Source of the DNA: Cannabis sativa | Taxonomy: Eukaryota; Streptophyta; Magnoliopsida; Rosales; Cannabaceae | Assembly (NCBI RefSeq): GCF_029168945.1 | Contig: NC_083609.1 | Span: forward strand, 24,921,501 to 24,985,500 | Direction of reading: 5' to 3' | DNA: 64,000 bases | In this document: positions 1 to 15,221 of the stretch, piece by piece | How positions within the stretch are numbered: position 1 is the first letter of the stretch | Layout: every line of letters begins with the position of its first letter | Made by a program: the position numbers and the translations under genes | The notes under the pieces: model-generated | Seen by the model: only the letters and a program-made list of their open reading frames with translations | What the model was told of the DNA's origin: nothing | Databases searched by the model: none

Positions 1-417
1 GAATAGATTTTACGGTAAGTTTAATTAAATCTAAGTCAAAGTTCAATATCGGTCCCTTCCAATGCATACTCCATGCATCCAACCTGAGCTTTACTTTAAC
101 CAATGCTCTGGAAAGAACATAGCATTTCTCCAAATTCAAGTAAACTCTGTTGTAGATTATCATATCAGTAAAACCCTATGTCTGATAAATCTAGGAAACT
201 TTATTCACATAGTCATGTTTACTTTCCAATGTGTTGACGACACAATAAACAGGATCAAGTATGTGAAAAGGGTTTCAGATGAATTCATACATTATGTACA
301 TATAATCATGAAATAAATCATGTGAACCATGCAACATTAAATGTTATTTCTGATCTATATTAATAAGTAAATCTGATTATATTGAAATGAGTTTTATTTA
401 GGGCATAAAACCCAACA
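1..417 (-). mobile_element. Partial C1-family Copia LTR, cut by window edge
   Basis: The right end reads CCCAACA, the reverse complement of the TGTTGGG start shared by the C1 LTRs at 16343, 34053 and 52701. The stretch before it matches the 5' part of the minus-strand C1 LTR at 36368-38253. The sequence after 417 is not the polypurine tract that follows a 3' LTR of this family. This is therefore the outer edge of a 5' LTR or a solo LTR in minus orientation, and the rest lies outside the window. It has no coding capacity. Confidence 0.8.
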
Positions 418-900
418 AATACTCTATGTTAATATTTTGTAATTTTTTTTTTCTTTCAAAAGTGTATATTTATATATATAAATAAAAATAGAAGATAGAG
501 TTGAGGGGAATCAGATTCAAAATCAGACCTTCCAAGTAATAAACAAACGCTTGTACAAATTATGTTGTCTTATAATTATGTATTATTTCTATCTCTAATT
601 TTATATAATCTGTTCTAAAATTTGAGGGTGAGCTTAAGCCCTCCCTGGGCTCGATGTAGGTGCGCCTGTGTCTGTACCCACAGAATCATAAGCAATAAGT
701 ACAACTTTCCTTTTATAGAAAATGAAACCTTTATTTTGATTTTCTTCACTCTATATTTGATCAAATCAAATAGAAAATTTATATAGGATTAAACAAATAT
801 AAAAAATATAAATAGGCAAATATAATATAAGAAGGAATTGATTTCTTCAATAAAATTTATCAATTATGTCCAACTTTTCTAATTTAGAAATGCTAGGTAC
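418..900. other. AT-rich spacer, no gene seen
   Basis: AT-rich sequence with no credible ORF. A short GC-richer patch near 625-690 looks like an old repeat fragment, but I cannot place it in a family. The last bases before 901 (AAATGCTAGGTAC) border the poly-T of the neighbouring LINE and may be its target-site duplication. I did not find a matching copy at the LINE's other end. Confidence 0.4.
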
Positions 901-2317
901 TTTTTTTTTTTTTATGAACAAGTATGTTTTATTACTCAAAATCTTTTTGTACAAACTAATAGCATTCTCCAAATGAAGAGAATTTAAATATTTATAAAAC
1001 TTTACAAGGTATCAAACTATTCTTTCTCACTTTTTGTTGCTTTTTTTTTGGCTATGAACATGTAATTCTTTTTTTTTTTCACTATGTTTTTGACTTTAAC
1101 AACTACATTCTGTATAGGAATTCGGCCACATAATTGAATTTCTTGTGCGCCATATTTCATAGACAAGGGCTGCAATGACAGCATCAAAAATTGACTTCTT
1201 CACCTTGCTTATTTTTGTCTTCCTTATCCACCTTACAATTCTATCTAGGGAAGTGGCAGTCATTCTCTAATTCAGCCATGATTTGATCTTTTCCAAGCAG
1301 TCCAATGAGAATAGACAATCAAAGAATAGATGTGTCACGACTTCATCTTCAATATTGCAGAGAAAACATTTAGAATTCTCAAGTGCTTTATACTGCATCA
1401 ACCTATCTTTTGTTTTGATTCTATTGAGCATAGAGAGCCAAAGAATGAAGCTATACTTGGGTATGTTTAATCAGCTCCAAACAATTGAATTCCATTCAAC
1501 TTTGCAAGCAATATGCCGAATAGCATTGAAACCATTAGCCACTTTGTACCTGTCATTCAGCACTTAGGAGACATCAAACTTTCCTACTGTATTGTCTTTA
1601 ATGGCTATTGGATTGGCCCTGTAGGACCACCAATTGTCCTCCTTAATGTACACATTATGCACCCACTTCACCCATAAAATTGTCTTCTTTTTTTGTAATG
1701 ACCCAAACATACTTAAACATAGCCGCTAAATTCCAATCTGAGATTCTCTTAAAACCCAATCCTCCTGCCGATTTGGAGAGACAAACAGAACCCCAAGCAA
1801 CATCTATTGTACCTAAGAGAGTATGACTTCCATTCCATAAAAAACTACCACAGATGGATTCTATTTCATTCACAACTTTTTGGCAATATCATGAGTTGAC
1901 ACCAATATGAATGAATGGCTATTAACACTGAGTTGATGAGAACCACTCTCCCTGCAAATGATAGATTACCGGTACTCCAATAAGTTCTTATCCTAGCCAC
2001 TATTTTTTCAATTAAGATACTACAATTAGCTGTTGAAATTCTCTTTGGACTGGTTGGTATTCCTAAGTACTTGAAAGGAAGATCATGTTTTCGGAAGCCC
2101 GAAGCATCAAGTACTCTTTGAATATCATTATCACTCATGTTATTGCAATAGAAAACAGTCTTAGAGAGATTAGGGAATAAACTTGAGGTTTGGGAGAATA
2201 ACTTGAGTCCTTGGAGCATAAGGTAAATACTTTTGAAATCTCCATTGCAAAATAGGAGAACGTCATCAACAAAACTCAAATAATTTAGCTTCAAGTCCCC
2301 ACACTTCTCATGAAAAA
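901..2317 (-). mobile_element. 5'-truncated LINE (L1-type) relic with poly-A tail
   Basis: Read on the minus strand, 2317 to about 1866 encodes the palm of a non-LTR reverse transcriptase with the FVDD variant of the YADD box ([11 protein letters not shown]) and, further on, FKYLGIP. The next segment (about 1873-1560) continues with FLWNG and KSAGGLGF, typical of plant L1 ORF2. From about 1563 to 1110 there is a zf-RVT-like domain (CFLCN...HLFFDC) with in-frame stops. The 3' UTR ends in a poly-A run, seen as T13 at 901-913. Everything 5' of the FVDD block is missing, as expected for abortive target-primed reverse transcription. Several stops and frame changes show that it is dead. Confidence 0.85.
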
Positions 2318-2399
2318 TCTACAAAACTACAAGATACTTTCTATACCTCAAATAAATCAATCAATTAAAAAAAAATGCATGGGAATGAAAATACATCTT

Positions 2400-3041
2400 A
2401 GCCGAACTATATTCAAGTTATAAAATATTTTTTGTCAATCTAAATATGCTGAAATTGCAATTAACACAGTTCATTTTCTGTCTATCAGGACAAAATCTTC
2501 TGGTGTGACCCTCTTTTTGACAGTGATAACACTTTATGTTTGGGACATTTCCTCCACCATTTCCATTACTATTTCTTGATTTTGACCTCTTCATGTTATT
2601 CAAAATTTTCATCTTTTAGTTTCTGCCTCTAAATATTAGCCCTTCACCATTTATATTGGGCTTAGATTCCTTCCACTCATTCAATTCTCTTAAATTCAGA
2701 GTAGTTTGAACTTCTTCAAGGGTCAAGGAATCCATTTCATACAATAATGTCTCTTTGAATTGACCATAAGATCTGGGTAAAAAACATAATAACAACAGAG
2801 CTTAATCTTCAACACTTATAGTAACATCTATATTCTCGAAGACTCGATATGATTGCAGTATGAGCCTTATCAAGAATCATCTTCATGTCCCTTTCTTCCA
2901 GCATCATGCAGAGACCTTTATCTTATTTTAGAGCATCTTTAAGATCCTGCTAAACCAAAAGAGCCTTCATCTTCAATCGCCACAATCTAAGATCGTTTTG
3001 TCTAATGAATTTCTCCACTTCATACTTTATCGATCTCATAA
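2400..3041 (-). pseudogene. Copia gag relic with CCHC zinc knuckle
   Basis: On the minus strand an ATG at 3039-3037 opens a gag-like N-terminus (KYEVEKFIRQNDLRLW, then MKALL), the usual start of Tnt1-type Copia gag. About 500 bases on comes a CCHC zinc knuckle (CYHCQKEGHTRRFC), near 2475-2515 on the plus strand. The reading frame is broken by several stops and frameshifts. Protease and pol are absent; the sequence stops near 2400, next to a LINE. It lies directly downstream, in its own orientation, of the LTR-like stretch at 3070-3473 and probably belongs to the same element. Confidence 0.75.
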
Positions 3042-3069
3042 TTTTGAGTACACACTCACCGCACTAATT

Positions 3070-3473
3070 TGTTAGGAATCGAATGAGAATTCACCACAAA
3101 TACCCAAACCAGATCATAATTCACAATGTGGTCTAAATAATTGATTAAATCAATAATCAAAACAAATAAGAAATTAATAACACTGAACATAGACGAATCT
3201 TACATACACATAAATTGATCTTGAAAGAGTCAATTTATTGCATTCATAAAGTTCCTCTTCAGTGTAACAATTCTTTCTCACTTCTTCTCTTTAGAGCTTA
3301 AAGAATTTAGTCTTGAATTTTAGAGAAAATTACATGAAAAAATAAGGTTTAAATTAGCTCAATATAGGTATGTAACTACTAGCTACCCCACTTAGAATAG
3401 GAAACCTTTCTAACAACTTTGTTGACTTAGACCAATGCTATTCAAACTAGCTGACTAGACCAACTAACTAACA
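3070..3473 (-). mobile_element. Probable 404-bp Copia LTR, minus strand
   Basis: On the minus strand the stretch begins TGTTAGTTAGTTGG and ends CGATTCCTAACA, a short TGTTA/TAACA inverted end pair typical of LTRs. It sits immediately upstream of the gag relic at 2400-3041. The bases after it do not show a clear tRNA-Met primer-binding site, so the inner border is less certain. No partner LTR is present in the window. Confidence 0.6.
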
Positions 3474-3594
3474 TATATATATATATCATATATGCCCTTG
3501 CATTGATCCATTGAGATAAATATTACAATTTAAAAATTATTTTGGTGCATTAATTAAGATAAATGTGTATTAGATATCATGGTCAATCAATACA

Positions 3595-3890
3595 CACTAC
3601 AAAAAAATTACTTTGAGTGACAACATAATTTTTTTTAACTTTTAGTCATAACAAAAAGTTATATATGTCAATAAAACATAGTGTTTTGATACAATTAGTT
3701 ACTACTTTAGTTTTAATCACAACAAATATTGTGATTAAAAATACATTTAGTAATTACAATTTATATTTTTTGTGACTAATACTTTTAGTTATAGGTTTTT
3801 TTAAATAATATAAATGACGATTTATAATTAGTTAAACTTTTTTCATTTTTTAGTTACAAATTTTATTGTGACTAAAACTAAATTTTTTAA
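3595..3890. mobile_element. Degenerate CACTA-type MITE
   Basis: It starts CACTACAAAAAAATTACTTT and contains repeated TTTTAGTCACAA/TTGTGACTAAAA-type subterminal motifs in both orientations, as in the intact copy at 14894-15221. The right TIR has decayed (ATTTTTTAAATTGATGG where TTTTTTGTAGTG is expected), so the right border is approximate. It is non-coding. Confidence 0.7.
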
Positions 3891-4304
3891 ATTGATGGAT
3901 CGTTAGACAATTTTATTACAATCACACCCAATTTTTGATATACGAACACTTATATATATTCACAAAGAAAAATATTGACAAATTATTATTCGTTCTAATA
4001 TTGATTATTATACATTTTAATTTAATAAATAATCTTTGAAACTGATGACAAACATATATCAATGTCAATAATGCGATGGTAAGTCAAATATTAAGAATGG
4101 TCATTTGCAAATGCAATTACACACAAACACACATAAACATAAAAGTGTTTTGGAAACTGAACTGAAAAAATATCATTATTAGTAGAACAATGAAATACAA
4201 AATGTCTTTTATTGTTTAATTTTTGTAAATATTTTTATTTGTGCATCAGAAAACGGTAAAAGATTTGTTATCCTTCATATGGTGTCAATAATAATAATAA
4301 TAAT
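3891..4304. repeat. AT-rich spacer ending in an AAT microsatellite
   Basis: No gene is seen. The last 18 bases (4287-4304) are an (AAT)n run that was the insertion target of the Copia element at 4305. The run continues on the other side of that element at 9387. Confidence 0.6.
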
Positions 4305-4791
4305 TGTTGTAAAAGTGGCCTAGAAACTTAGTCTTAGCTGAATGTACTTAGGACTTTCTAACTACCTTACCGGTTTTATAGTTAAGTTAGTTATGTTGTT
4401 TGTCTATAAATAGACTAAACTAACTCTTAGCTAGTGTGATTCATTTCCTCAATTTTACAGAAACAAGAGAGAGAGAGTGACAGAGAGAGAGAGCAGTGTA
4501 CTGGTGCACAGAAACCAGTTTTTCTGGTGTGCTCAGATTGTGTTTCAATTTCTCTTCCACTTACTCTAGTTCGAATCACCAATTGTTGTACATTGTATTC
4601 TTGGCATACATGTTTAATGGAAAGTTCCTCATAATTTTGAATATTGATTTCAATCTTGTCTTGTTAAATTCAGTTTGTTTTACTGTTTTATTGTCATTTT
4701 TCTTTGTATTAAGTTTTGTTAATCTGTCATAGACTTAAATCAATTAAGTTGTTCTTGATATTTGAACATTGTGATCGGTTTGATCACATCA
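4305..4791 (+). repeat. 5' LTR of the 4305-9386 Copia element
   Basis: Begins TGTTGTAAAAGTGG and ends GATCACATCA. A TATA box (TATAAATA) lies at 4405-4412 and a short GA-rich run at about 4470-4492, consistent with U3 followed by R/U5. It is nearly identical to 8900-9386. Confidence 0.95.
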
Positions 4792-4793
4792 AA

Positions 4794-4805
4794 TGGTATC
4801 AGAGC
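4794..4805 (+). other. Primer-binding site, tRNA-Met type
   Basis: TGGTATCAGAGC, two bases downstream of the 5' LTR. It is complementary to the 3' end of plant initiator tRNA-Met and is the standard minus-strand primer site of Copia elements. Confidence 0.95.
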
Positions 4806-4875
4806 TGAGGTTCAATCGAGGAGATCAAGAAGTGTTTGATTAAAGTCTAACTACCCTTAAGATTGAAATCAAGAA

Positions 4876-5835
4876 ATGGCATCAACTAAGTACGAGGTTG
4901 ACAAGTTCACGGGAGCTAATGACTTCGAGTCTTTGGAGAATCAAGATGAGGGCCTTCTTGGTACATCAAGGCATTGCGAAGCCATTAATGTGGATGCATT
5001 GAAAGCAATTGAAGATGTGAGGAAGAAACGAAATCGAGACCAAGGCACATTACTGTAATTCTTCTCGGTCTTGGAGATGAAGTGCGAGAGAAGTTACGGA
5101 TGAGGAGAAAGCCCTTGGAGCATGTGGGAAAAGCTTGCTACGATCTACATGAAGAAGTCCCTTGCAAACAAGCTGTACTTGAAGAAGAAACTGTACACCT
5201 TGAGGATGGAAGATGGCAAGGAGCTTAGAAGACACCTAGATGACTTTAACAAGATTGTTCTTGACTTGAACAATATTGGTGTGAAGCTAGATGAAGAGGA
5301 CCAAGCTATAATCCTACTGAGTTCTTTGCCAAAATTGTATGAACACTTTGTTGATACAATTCTTTATGGCAAAGATACTTTCTTACAATGTACGAGGTAA
5401 AAGCGGCCTTGAATTCTAAGGAAATTCAAAGCAAATCGAGATGACAAAACGAGCACAATGGAGAAGGTCTATTTGTCAAAGGAAGACATGACAAGAAAGA
5501 GCACAAGAACTACAAACATGGTGGTGATCGAGGGAACCGAAAGCAAAGACGGGTTCAAGAAACACAAGCTGACAAGAAGTGTTTCTATTGCGAAAAAGAA
5601 GGACATTTCGAGAGATGAATGTCTTGCTTTGAAGAACAAATTGAAGAAAGAAAAGAACAAAGAAAAGGGACAAGCTGATGTTGCGATGGTTATGACTCGG
5701 TTGGTGTTACGAGTGGTGTCAAACACAGTTACGGACAAGAATGGATACTCGATTGGTTGTTCTTTTCACATGTGTCCTTGTGAAGAAATGTTCTGCAATC
5801 TTGAGAAGAAAACGAAGTCTTGTTTTATTGGGTGA
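4876..5835 (+). pseudogene. Broken gag and protease of the 4305-9386 Copia element
   Basis: The ATG at 4876 opens a recognisable gag start (MASTKYEVDKFTGANDF), but the frame breaks after about 12-15 conserved residues. A conserved gag core (KKSLANKLYLKKKLYTLRM, then LLSSLPKLYEHFVDTI) is read in another frame at 5122-5400. A zinc knuckle (CFYCEKEGHFER) is visible near 5578-5615 in a third frame. A decayed protease box, with CSFHMCPC still readable, lies near 5755-5790. At least three frame changes separate these blocks, so no functional Gag can be made. Confidence 0.85.
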
Positions 5836-8822
5836 TAACAAGGCATGCACAATTCAAGGTGGATCTATTGTGATGCGGAGATGAATGATGGTGCTCGAAA
5901 GAATCATCAGCGATGTCGAGGTATGTTCTGAACTCGAGAGAAATCTCTTGTCGATTGGTGTCTTAGCCTCAAAAGGATGCAAAATCAAAATTGATGAAAA
6001 CTCACTTAATGTAATTAAAGGTGCCACTCTTGTAATGAAAGGAATGTATAGAAATGGCTTGTATTTTCTTAATGGAAAATCGATTCTTAGCCTAGCTTCA
6101 AATGTTACGGGTACGGTGATGATGACTTGACAAGGATGTGGCATTTGAGGCTGGGACATGTGAGTGAAAGAGGATTGATGGAATTGAAGAAGCAAGGGAT
6201 TCTTAAAGGAAAGGTGTCATGCAAGATGGATTTACGTGAGGAGTGCATATATGGCAAAGGCACGGAGACGAAATTCACACCAGCAAAACACACAACCAAA
6301 GAGCAGTTGGCATATGTGCACTCGGATCTTTGGGGCCCTTCCAAGAATTCCTACACTTGGTGGTGCTTACTATTTCATGAGTATCATTGATGATTACTCA
6401 AGAAAGGTGTGGGTTTATCTCTTGAAAACCAAAGATGAGGCTTTCAACACATTTGTCAATTGGAGAAAACTCATGAGAACCAAGCGGTAAGAAACTCGAG
6501 AAGATCGAACGAGATAATGGATGGGAATTTTGCTCAAACCGGTTCAAGGAGTTGCGCAGCAAAGAAGGGATAGCCGAGGCACTTGACGATAGAGACACTC
6601 CTCAACAAAATGGCACAGCGAGAGAGGATGAATAGGACAACGCAGAAAGAGTTAGATGCATGCTTAAAGGAGCTAGTTTAGAAAGAAAATTCGGGTGAAG
6701 CTTAACAGAACACGGCATGCTATCTAATAAATAGATGTCCCTCACTTGGTATCAATTTCATGACACCACAAGAAAAGTGAATTTGGAGAAGCTCAAACCT
6801 ATGACCATCTAAAGGTTTTTGGGTGCCTTGCCTATGCTCATATAAGGCAAGACAAGCGAAGCCTAGGGCGGTGAAATGTATGTTCTTGGGATATCTGAAG
6901 GGGTCAAGGGGATACAAACTTTGGTGTCTTGAATCGGGGTTCAAAAGGTGTATCATCGGCGAGAGAGATGTCACATTCGAGAGAAGAAGAAATGGCCATG
7001 AAACCATTACCAAATCCATCCTTGCGGACGGAAGAGCCATATTGCGAGAGTCAATCTTGAGGTGGATCGGTCACCTTTGCCTGGAACAAAGACTCGGAAG
7101 CGAGATGAGAATCAAGCCCAAGAACTTGAAGAACAATCTCATGAAACACAAGGAGATCTTGATGACTATCTCTTGGCCGAGAGACGAGAGAAAGAAGAGA
7201 CATCGGACCTCACCTGCAAGACTTGGTTATGCGAGATTTCTCTTGCATTTGCTCTAAGGCACGCAGTGAACTCGAAAACTACGAACCCACTACATACAAG
7301 GAGAGCGAAATGCAAAAACGGGGAACCTTTGGTTGAGGGCAATCAATGAAGAAAAAGTATCATTGATCGAAACAAAAACATGGTACGTTGTGAACGGACC
7401 ACCGAAACAGAGCGATCGATAGCAGAGTGTTGTTTAGACGAAGGAGTCGATGAAAATTCGGTAAGGTTCAAGGCAAGGCTTGTGGCAAAGGGATTCACTC
7501 AAAGAGAAGGTGTCGATTTCAATGATATATTTGCACTTTTTGTGGTGAAACAAGCTTCCATCGAGCCATTATGGCAAAGGCACACTCAAAGATCTAGAAA
7601 TAGATCGGATGGATGTGAGGACGACTTTCTTACATGGCACTTTGGATGAGAGAATTTACATGAAGCAACCTGAGGGATTTGACAATGGTAATCCCAACCA
7701 GGTATGCTTGCTACACAAATCCCTCTATGGCCTAAAGCAAGCACACAGACAATGGAATATCGAGATTTGACAAGTTCATGTCAAGGATAAAATTCACCAA
7801 GAGCAAATATGATCCATGTGTTTATTTTGACAAAGAAACCTACCTTATTGTATGTTGATGACATGCTAATAGTAGGCAAGGATAAACACAAAATCGGTGA
7901 GTTAAAGTGCCAACTCAAAGGTGAATTTGAGATGAAGGATATGGGAGAAGCCAAGAAGATTCTTGGAATCGAAATCAAGAGAAAGAGACTGGTTTCATCA
8001 TCTTGACACGGCGGGGATACTTGAAGAAAGTTCTTTTAAAGTTCAACATGAATGAAGCCAAGCACTGTGATGACACCATTGGCTCGACATTTTAAGCTCA
8101 CTAAGGAGCGAGGCACCCCAGCGAGGAAGAGAAGAAGCATGGATGGCATACCTTATGCAAAGCTTGTGTAGGATGCTTGATGTATGCCATGGTGTGCCTG
8201 AGACGACTTGGCCTATGCCATGAGCATAGTAAGTCGTTTTGTTCTTGACCACTGGAAATGTTGCAGCTGGGATGCAGTGAAATGGGTCATGAGGTATGTT
8301 AAAGGATCTCTGAACATAGGTTTGATCTACAAATCTACAGAGAAAAGTGAATGTGAGGTTGAAGGATTTGTCGACTCTGATTATGCTGGATGCATTGACA
8401 CAAGGAGATCATTGACAGGTTATATCTTCACAGCTTTAGGTGGATGTATCGAGTTTGGAAGTCAAACCTGCGAAAGTTGTAGCTGTCATCCACGGAGGCG
8501 AGTACATGGCTGCAGCGAGGCAATAAAAGAGCCTTGTGGCTAAAAGGTCTCTCGAAAAGAACTCGGGTTCAACTGCGAGGACATGGTTGTCCATTGTGAC
8601 AACCAAAGTGCCTTGCACTTAATGAAAAATCCGATGTTCCATGATAGATCAAAGCATATCGACATCAAACTTCACTTCATCAGAGAGATCATTGCCAATG
8701 GAGAAGTTCAAGTGAAGAAAATCTGCACTGATCACAACCCTGCAGATATTTTTACAAAATGTGTCACTCAAACCAAGTTTGAACCGTATGCGAACTTGGT
8801 CAACATCAAGGAAATTGGATAA
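5836..8822 (+). pseudogene. Broken pol (integrase, RT, RNase H) of the 4305-9386 element
   Basis: In order: a pre-integrase domain (ERNLLSIGVLASKGCKIKI at 5936-5992; MWHLRLGHVSERGLMELKK from 6133), integrase core (YVHSDLWGPS near 6313; IDDYSRKVWVYLLKTKDEAF near 6386-6445), RT fragments (VRFKARLVAKGFTQREGVDF near 7460-7520; LLYVDDMLIVGKDKHKIGEL near 7845-7905), and RNase H (GFVDSDYAGCIDTRRSLTGY near 8370-8425; VHCDNQSALHLMKNP from 8589; HNPADIFTK near 8733). These sit in all three forward frames and are joined only by indels. The last block (8583-8822) is the longest clean piece and ends just before the 3' LTR. The polyprotein is dead. Confidence 0.85.
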
Positions 8823-8884
8823 GTTTCCATTTCCCTTTAATGTTTAGCTTTTCTTACTCATGTTCTCTAAGTCTAAGTTAATAC

Positions 8885-8899
8885 ATGCCAAGGTGGAAT
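8885..8899 (+). other. Putative polypurine tract
   Basis: The stretch just before the 3' LTR ends in AAGGTGGAAT. It sits where plus-strand priming should start. The tract is short and carries one T, so this is called mainly by position. Confidence 0.55.
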
Positions 8900-9385
8900 T
8901 GTTGTAAAAGTGGCCTAGAAACTTAGTCTTATTTTGAATGTACTTAGGACTTTCTAACTACCTTACCGGTTTTATAGTTAAGTTAGTTATGTTGTTTGTC
9001 TATAAATAGACTAAACTAACTCTTAGCTAGTGTGATTCATTTCCTCAATTTTACAGAAACAAGAGAGAGAGAGTGACAGAGAGAGAGAGCAGTGTACTGG
9101 TGCACAGAAACCAGTTTTTCTGGTGTGCTCAGATTGTGTTTCAATTTCTCTTCCACTTACTCTAGTTCGAATCACCAATTGTTGTACATTGTATTCTTGG
9201 CATACATGTTTAATGGAAAGTTCCTCAATGGCTGAATATTGATTTCAATCTTGTCTTGTTAAATTCAGTTTGTTTTACTGTTTTATTGTCATTTTTCTTT
9301 GTATTAAGTTTTGTTAATCTGTCATAGACTTAAATCAATTAAGTTGTTCTTGATATTTGAACATTGTGATCGGTTTGATCACATC

Positions 9386-9386
<1 letters not shown>
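8900..9386 (+). repeat. 3' LTR of the 4305-9386 Copia element
   Basis: 487 bp, the same length as the 5' LTR, with a TATA box at 9001-9008. By eye it differs from the 5' LTR at two short places only (near 8932-8938, and where TAATTTTG of the 5' copy is replaced by ATGGCTG near 9227-9234). Confidence 0.95.

Positions 9387-9431
<45 letters not shown>
9387..9431. repeat. (AAT)n microsatellite
   Basis: About 15 AAT units directly after the Copia 3' LTR. Together with 4287-4304 it is the microsatellite into which the element inserted. Confidence 0.95.
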
Positions 9432-9432
<1 letters not shown>

Positions 9433-9577
9433 GAGTTATTTCTCTACAAGTAGTCCCAAAACAAGAAAAAAACAAAATCACACAAAAGCTTAAATATGAC
9501 CCTTTTGTTTGTAATTCCAATATATATGAAATATACCCGTCCCAAAATAATTAACCCCAGTAAATTAATAACCATAT

Positions 9578-13121
<3,544 letters not shown>

Positions 13122-13294
13122 TTCTCTTTTGTCTTTTCTTTCTCTCTCAAACTTAAAGCAGAGCTTTTTTTTTTTTTTTGATGGAACAACTTTTGAAGAA
13201 GAGCTTGCAATGTCACTCTAACCAAATACAAATATTAGTAGTAGTACTTGATCTCCAATGAATAAGCTTGTGTCTACTTCATGTGACCTAAAAT

Positions 13295-13306
13295 CTATAT
13301 ATATAG
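13295..13306 (-). promoter_or_regulatory. Candidate TATA box of the peroxidase gene
   Basis: A TATATATA run in an otherwise mixed context, about 175-185 bases upstream of the peroxidase ATG on the minus strand. That leaves room for a 5' UTR of roughly 150 bases. It is called from position and composition only. Confidence 0.5.
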
Positions 13307-13321
13307 CTTAGAATTTTGGGG

Positions 13322-14219
13322 TTATTTTCCATTGCACACGTGGCATGACCGACAATGCCAAGTTGGATAGACTTGGTTAATTTACATCTTGTAAATGTCA
13401 AATAGTTTTTTTTAATTATAAATTAAGTTAACTTAGTATTAAGTAACCGTGTGACTCAAGTGGGGAATATATTTTCATAGTGTTAATTATATATATATAT
13501 ATATATGTATATATAGAGAAATAGTGAAAGGAAAAGGCATGGTGCCTAGCATTTTTTTTATAGCATTTCTTTTAAAGAATATCATAATACTTAATAACAT
13601 AACAGTACTCATATATATTTAGAGAAATACTAAAAGGTATCAGTATTGGTGCCTATAGTATCCTCCAACGTGTTAATATTGATATTGGTCCAATTAAGTA
13701 TCAAGTACTATATAGTTTAATATAATAACTTTTAAGAAATATCGCTAACCAATTGCAAGATGACACGTCTAGAAAATGCTAAATACCAACAATAATACTA
13801 ATCGTATGGTTATATAAATATATAGGGTGTTCACATGAACCAAAGTTTGTTGTTATAACTTATATATATGCTGTACTGTATCAACATTCTTGCTTAGACG
13901 CCATGTAATGTATTTTGTGAAGCAAACAGTTGTTATTATGGCGAAAGGAACGTGCATGCACATGGGATCTCGGCCTTGACTTTAGGGCTTTTTATTTAAT
14001 ATATGTATGAGTTTTATGGATCCAATAATTTTGAGATCATAACCTAACCAATTAACTAATTAATTAATCTACATTTCTACGTACGATCGATCAGATATAT
14101 ACTGCATTATAATGGAACACCAAATCAACTTAATTATTCGACTAATAACATTAATTTCCATTGATAACATTATCTTCTTCTTCTTTTGTCCGTAATATTG
14201 GAAAATTTACTTGGTTTGA
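13322..14219. other. Intergenic, AT-rich, repeat fragments only
   Basis: No coding sequence is seen. A (TA)n run lies at about 13488-13515. A stretch near 13620-13800 (GGTATCAGTATTGGTGCC and following) is similar to parts of 11174-11300 and 14810-14890 and looks like scattered copies of a small non-coding repeat. Confidence 0.5.
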
Positions 14220-14805
14220 CGATCATATCTTTATCTTATTGGACCACATCTAGATTCAATCCAATTATATATTGAATGTTAGATTTTACCATTCGATCTG
14301 ATCCAGACATCCAATCGATCCAATATCTATTGGATGTTAGATTGGGTCGGTTCAATCCATTGGATGTATTTCAGATATATTTATTGATTTAATTTAAATT
14401 TATTGAATAGTTTAGACTTAATATTTTTTTTGGATCGGATCGGATCCATCCAATATTTTAAATTCAGTATGTATTGGATTAGATTAATTGGATCCATCCC
14501 ATGCATCCAAGAAAAAAAGAATAAAATTTTAATGTTAATTTTTATATACATATATATTTTACGTATAACAATATAAAATCTAATTACTCATTCAAATTAA
14601 ATGAAAATACTAATTAGTTTGATTGGATGTTAGATGTATTAGATTTTTAGACAACCCATCCAACATCCGATCCAATCCAATTGAATATTTAAAAATAACA
14701 TCCAATCTGATCCGATCACAATTGGATATCCAATATTGGACGGTCAGTTGTAATTGGATCGGTCGGTTATCATTAGATTGGATAACTTATGCACACCCCT
14801 AACTA
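14220..14805. repeat. ATTGGAT/ATCCAAT-rich non-coding repeat
   Basis: Dense alternation of ATTGGAT, GATCGGATC and ATCCAAT words in both orientations, ending in GCACACCCCTAACTA. This looks like a non-autonomous DNA element of the kind ending in TAGGGGTGTGCA. The other end is not clearly visible, so the class is unproven. Its self-complementarity suggests large foldback structures. Confidence 0.5.
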
Positions 14806-14893
14806 CGAGTATTGCTATAGGGGACATAACATTTAGATGTTGCACTTTATTATTAGCTAATAATATTCTATATAAATTTATTACATTAAATAT

Positions 14894-15221
14894 CACTACA
14901 AAAAACTATTACTTGTAGTGATAACATTTTAGTCACAACCAAATTTTTTTGTGACTAAATGTGACTTTTAGTCACAATAAAATGTTATTTGTGACTAAAA
15001 CATAGTATTTAGTTACAAGTTGTCACTAATGTAGTTTTAGTCACAACAATTATTGTGACTAAAAATATATTTAGTCACAACAAATTGTAATTTTTGTGAC
15101 TAATACCTTTAGCCACGGACCTTTTAGTCATAATATAGAAATAATAATTTATAATTAGTCACAATTTTTTCACTTTTAGTCACAAGTTTTGTTGTGACTA
15201 AAAGTAAGATTTTTTGTAGTG
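14894..15221. mobile_element. Intact CACTA-type MITE (328 bp)
   Basis: Terminal inverted repeats CACTACAAAAAA and TTTTTTGTAGTG, with a 3-bp TSD TAT at 14891-14893 and 15222-15224. Subterminal TTTTAGTCACAA/TTGTGACTAAAA motifs repeat through the interior. It is non-coding and depends on an autonomous CACTA element. Decayed relatives lie at 3595-3890 and 12415-12655. Confidence 0.92.

Larger units (their letters stand above)
4305..9386 (+). mobile_element. Complete but defective Copia retrotransposon (5082 bp)
   Basis: Two 487-bp LTRs (4305-4791 and 8900-9386) flank a tRNA-Met-type PBS, gag, protease, integrase, reverse transcriptase and RNase H in Copia order, then a short purine-rich stretch. 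The target-site duplication is ATAAT (4300-4304 and 9387-9391), inside an AAT microsatellite. The interior has many frameshifts and stops, yet the LTRs differ at only two short spots. The coding style (gag N-terminus, WVYLLKTKDEAF in integrase, YVDDMLIVGKD in RT) resembles the Tnt1/Tork type. Lineage assignment is by eye only. Confidence 0.95.

Noticed and set aside
13295..13306. Confident promoter annotation for the peroxidase gene
   Set aside because: Only a TATA-like run supports it, and many TATATA runs occur in this AT-rich DNA. Kept at low confidence only.
14220..14805. Satellite array
   Set aside because: ATTGGAT-type words are frequent but show no fixed period. A foldback DNA element fits better.
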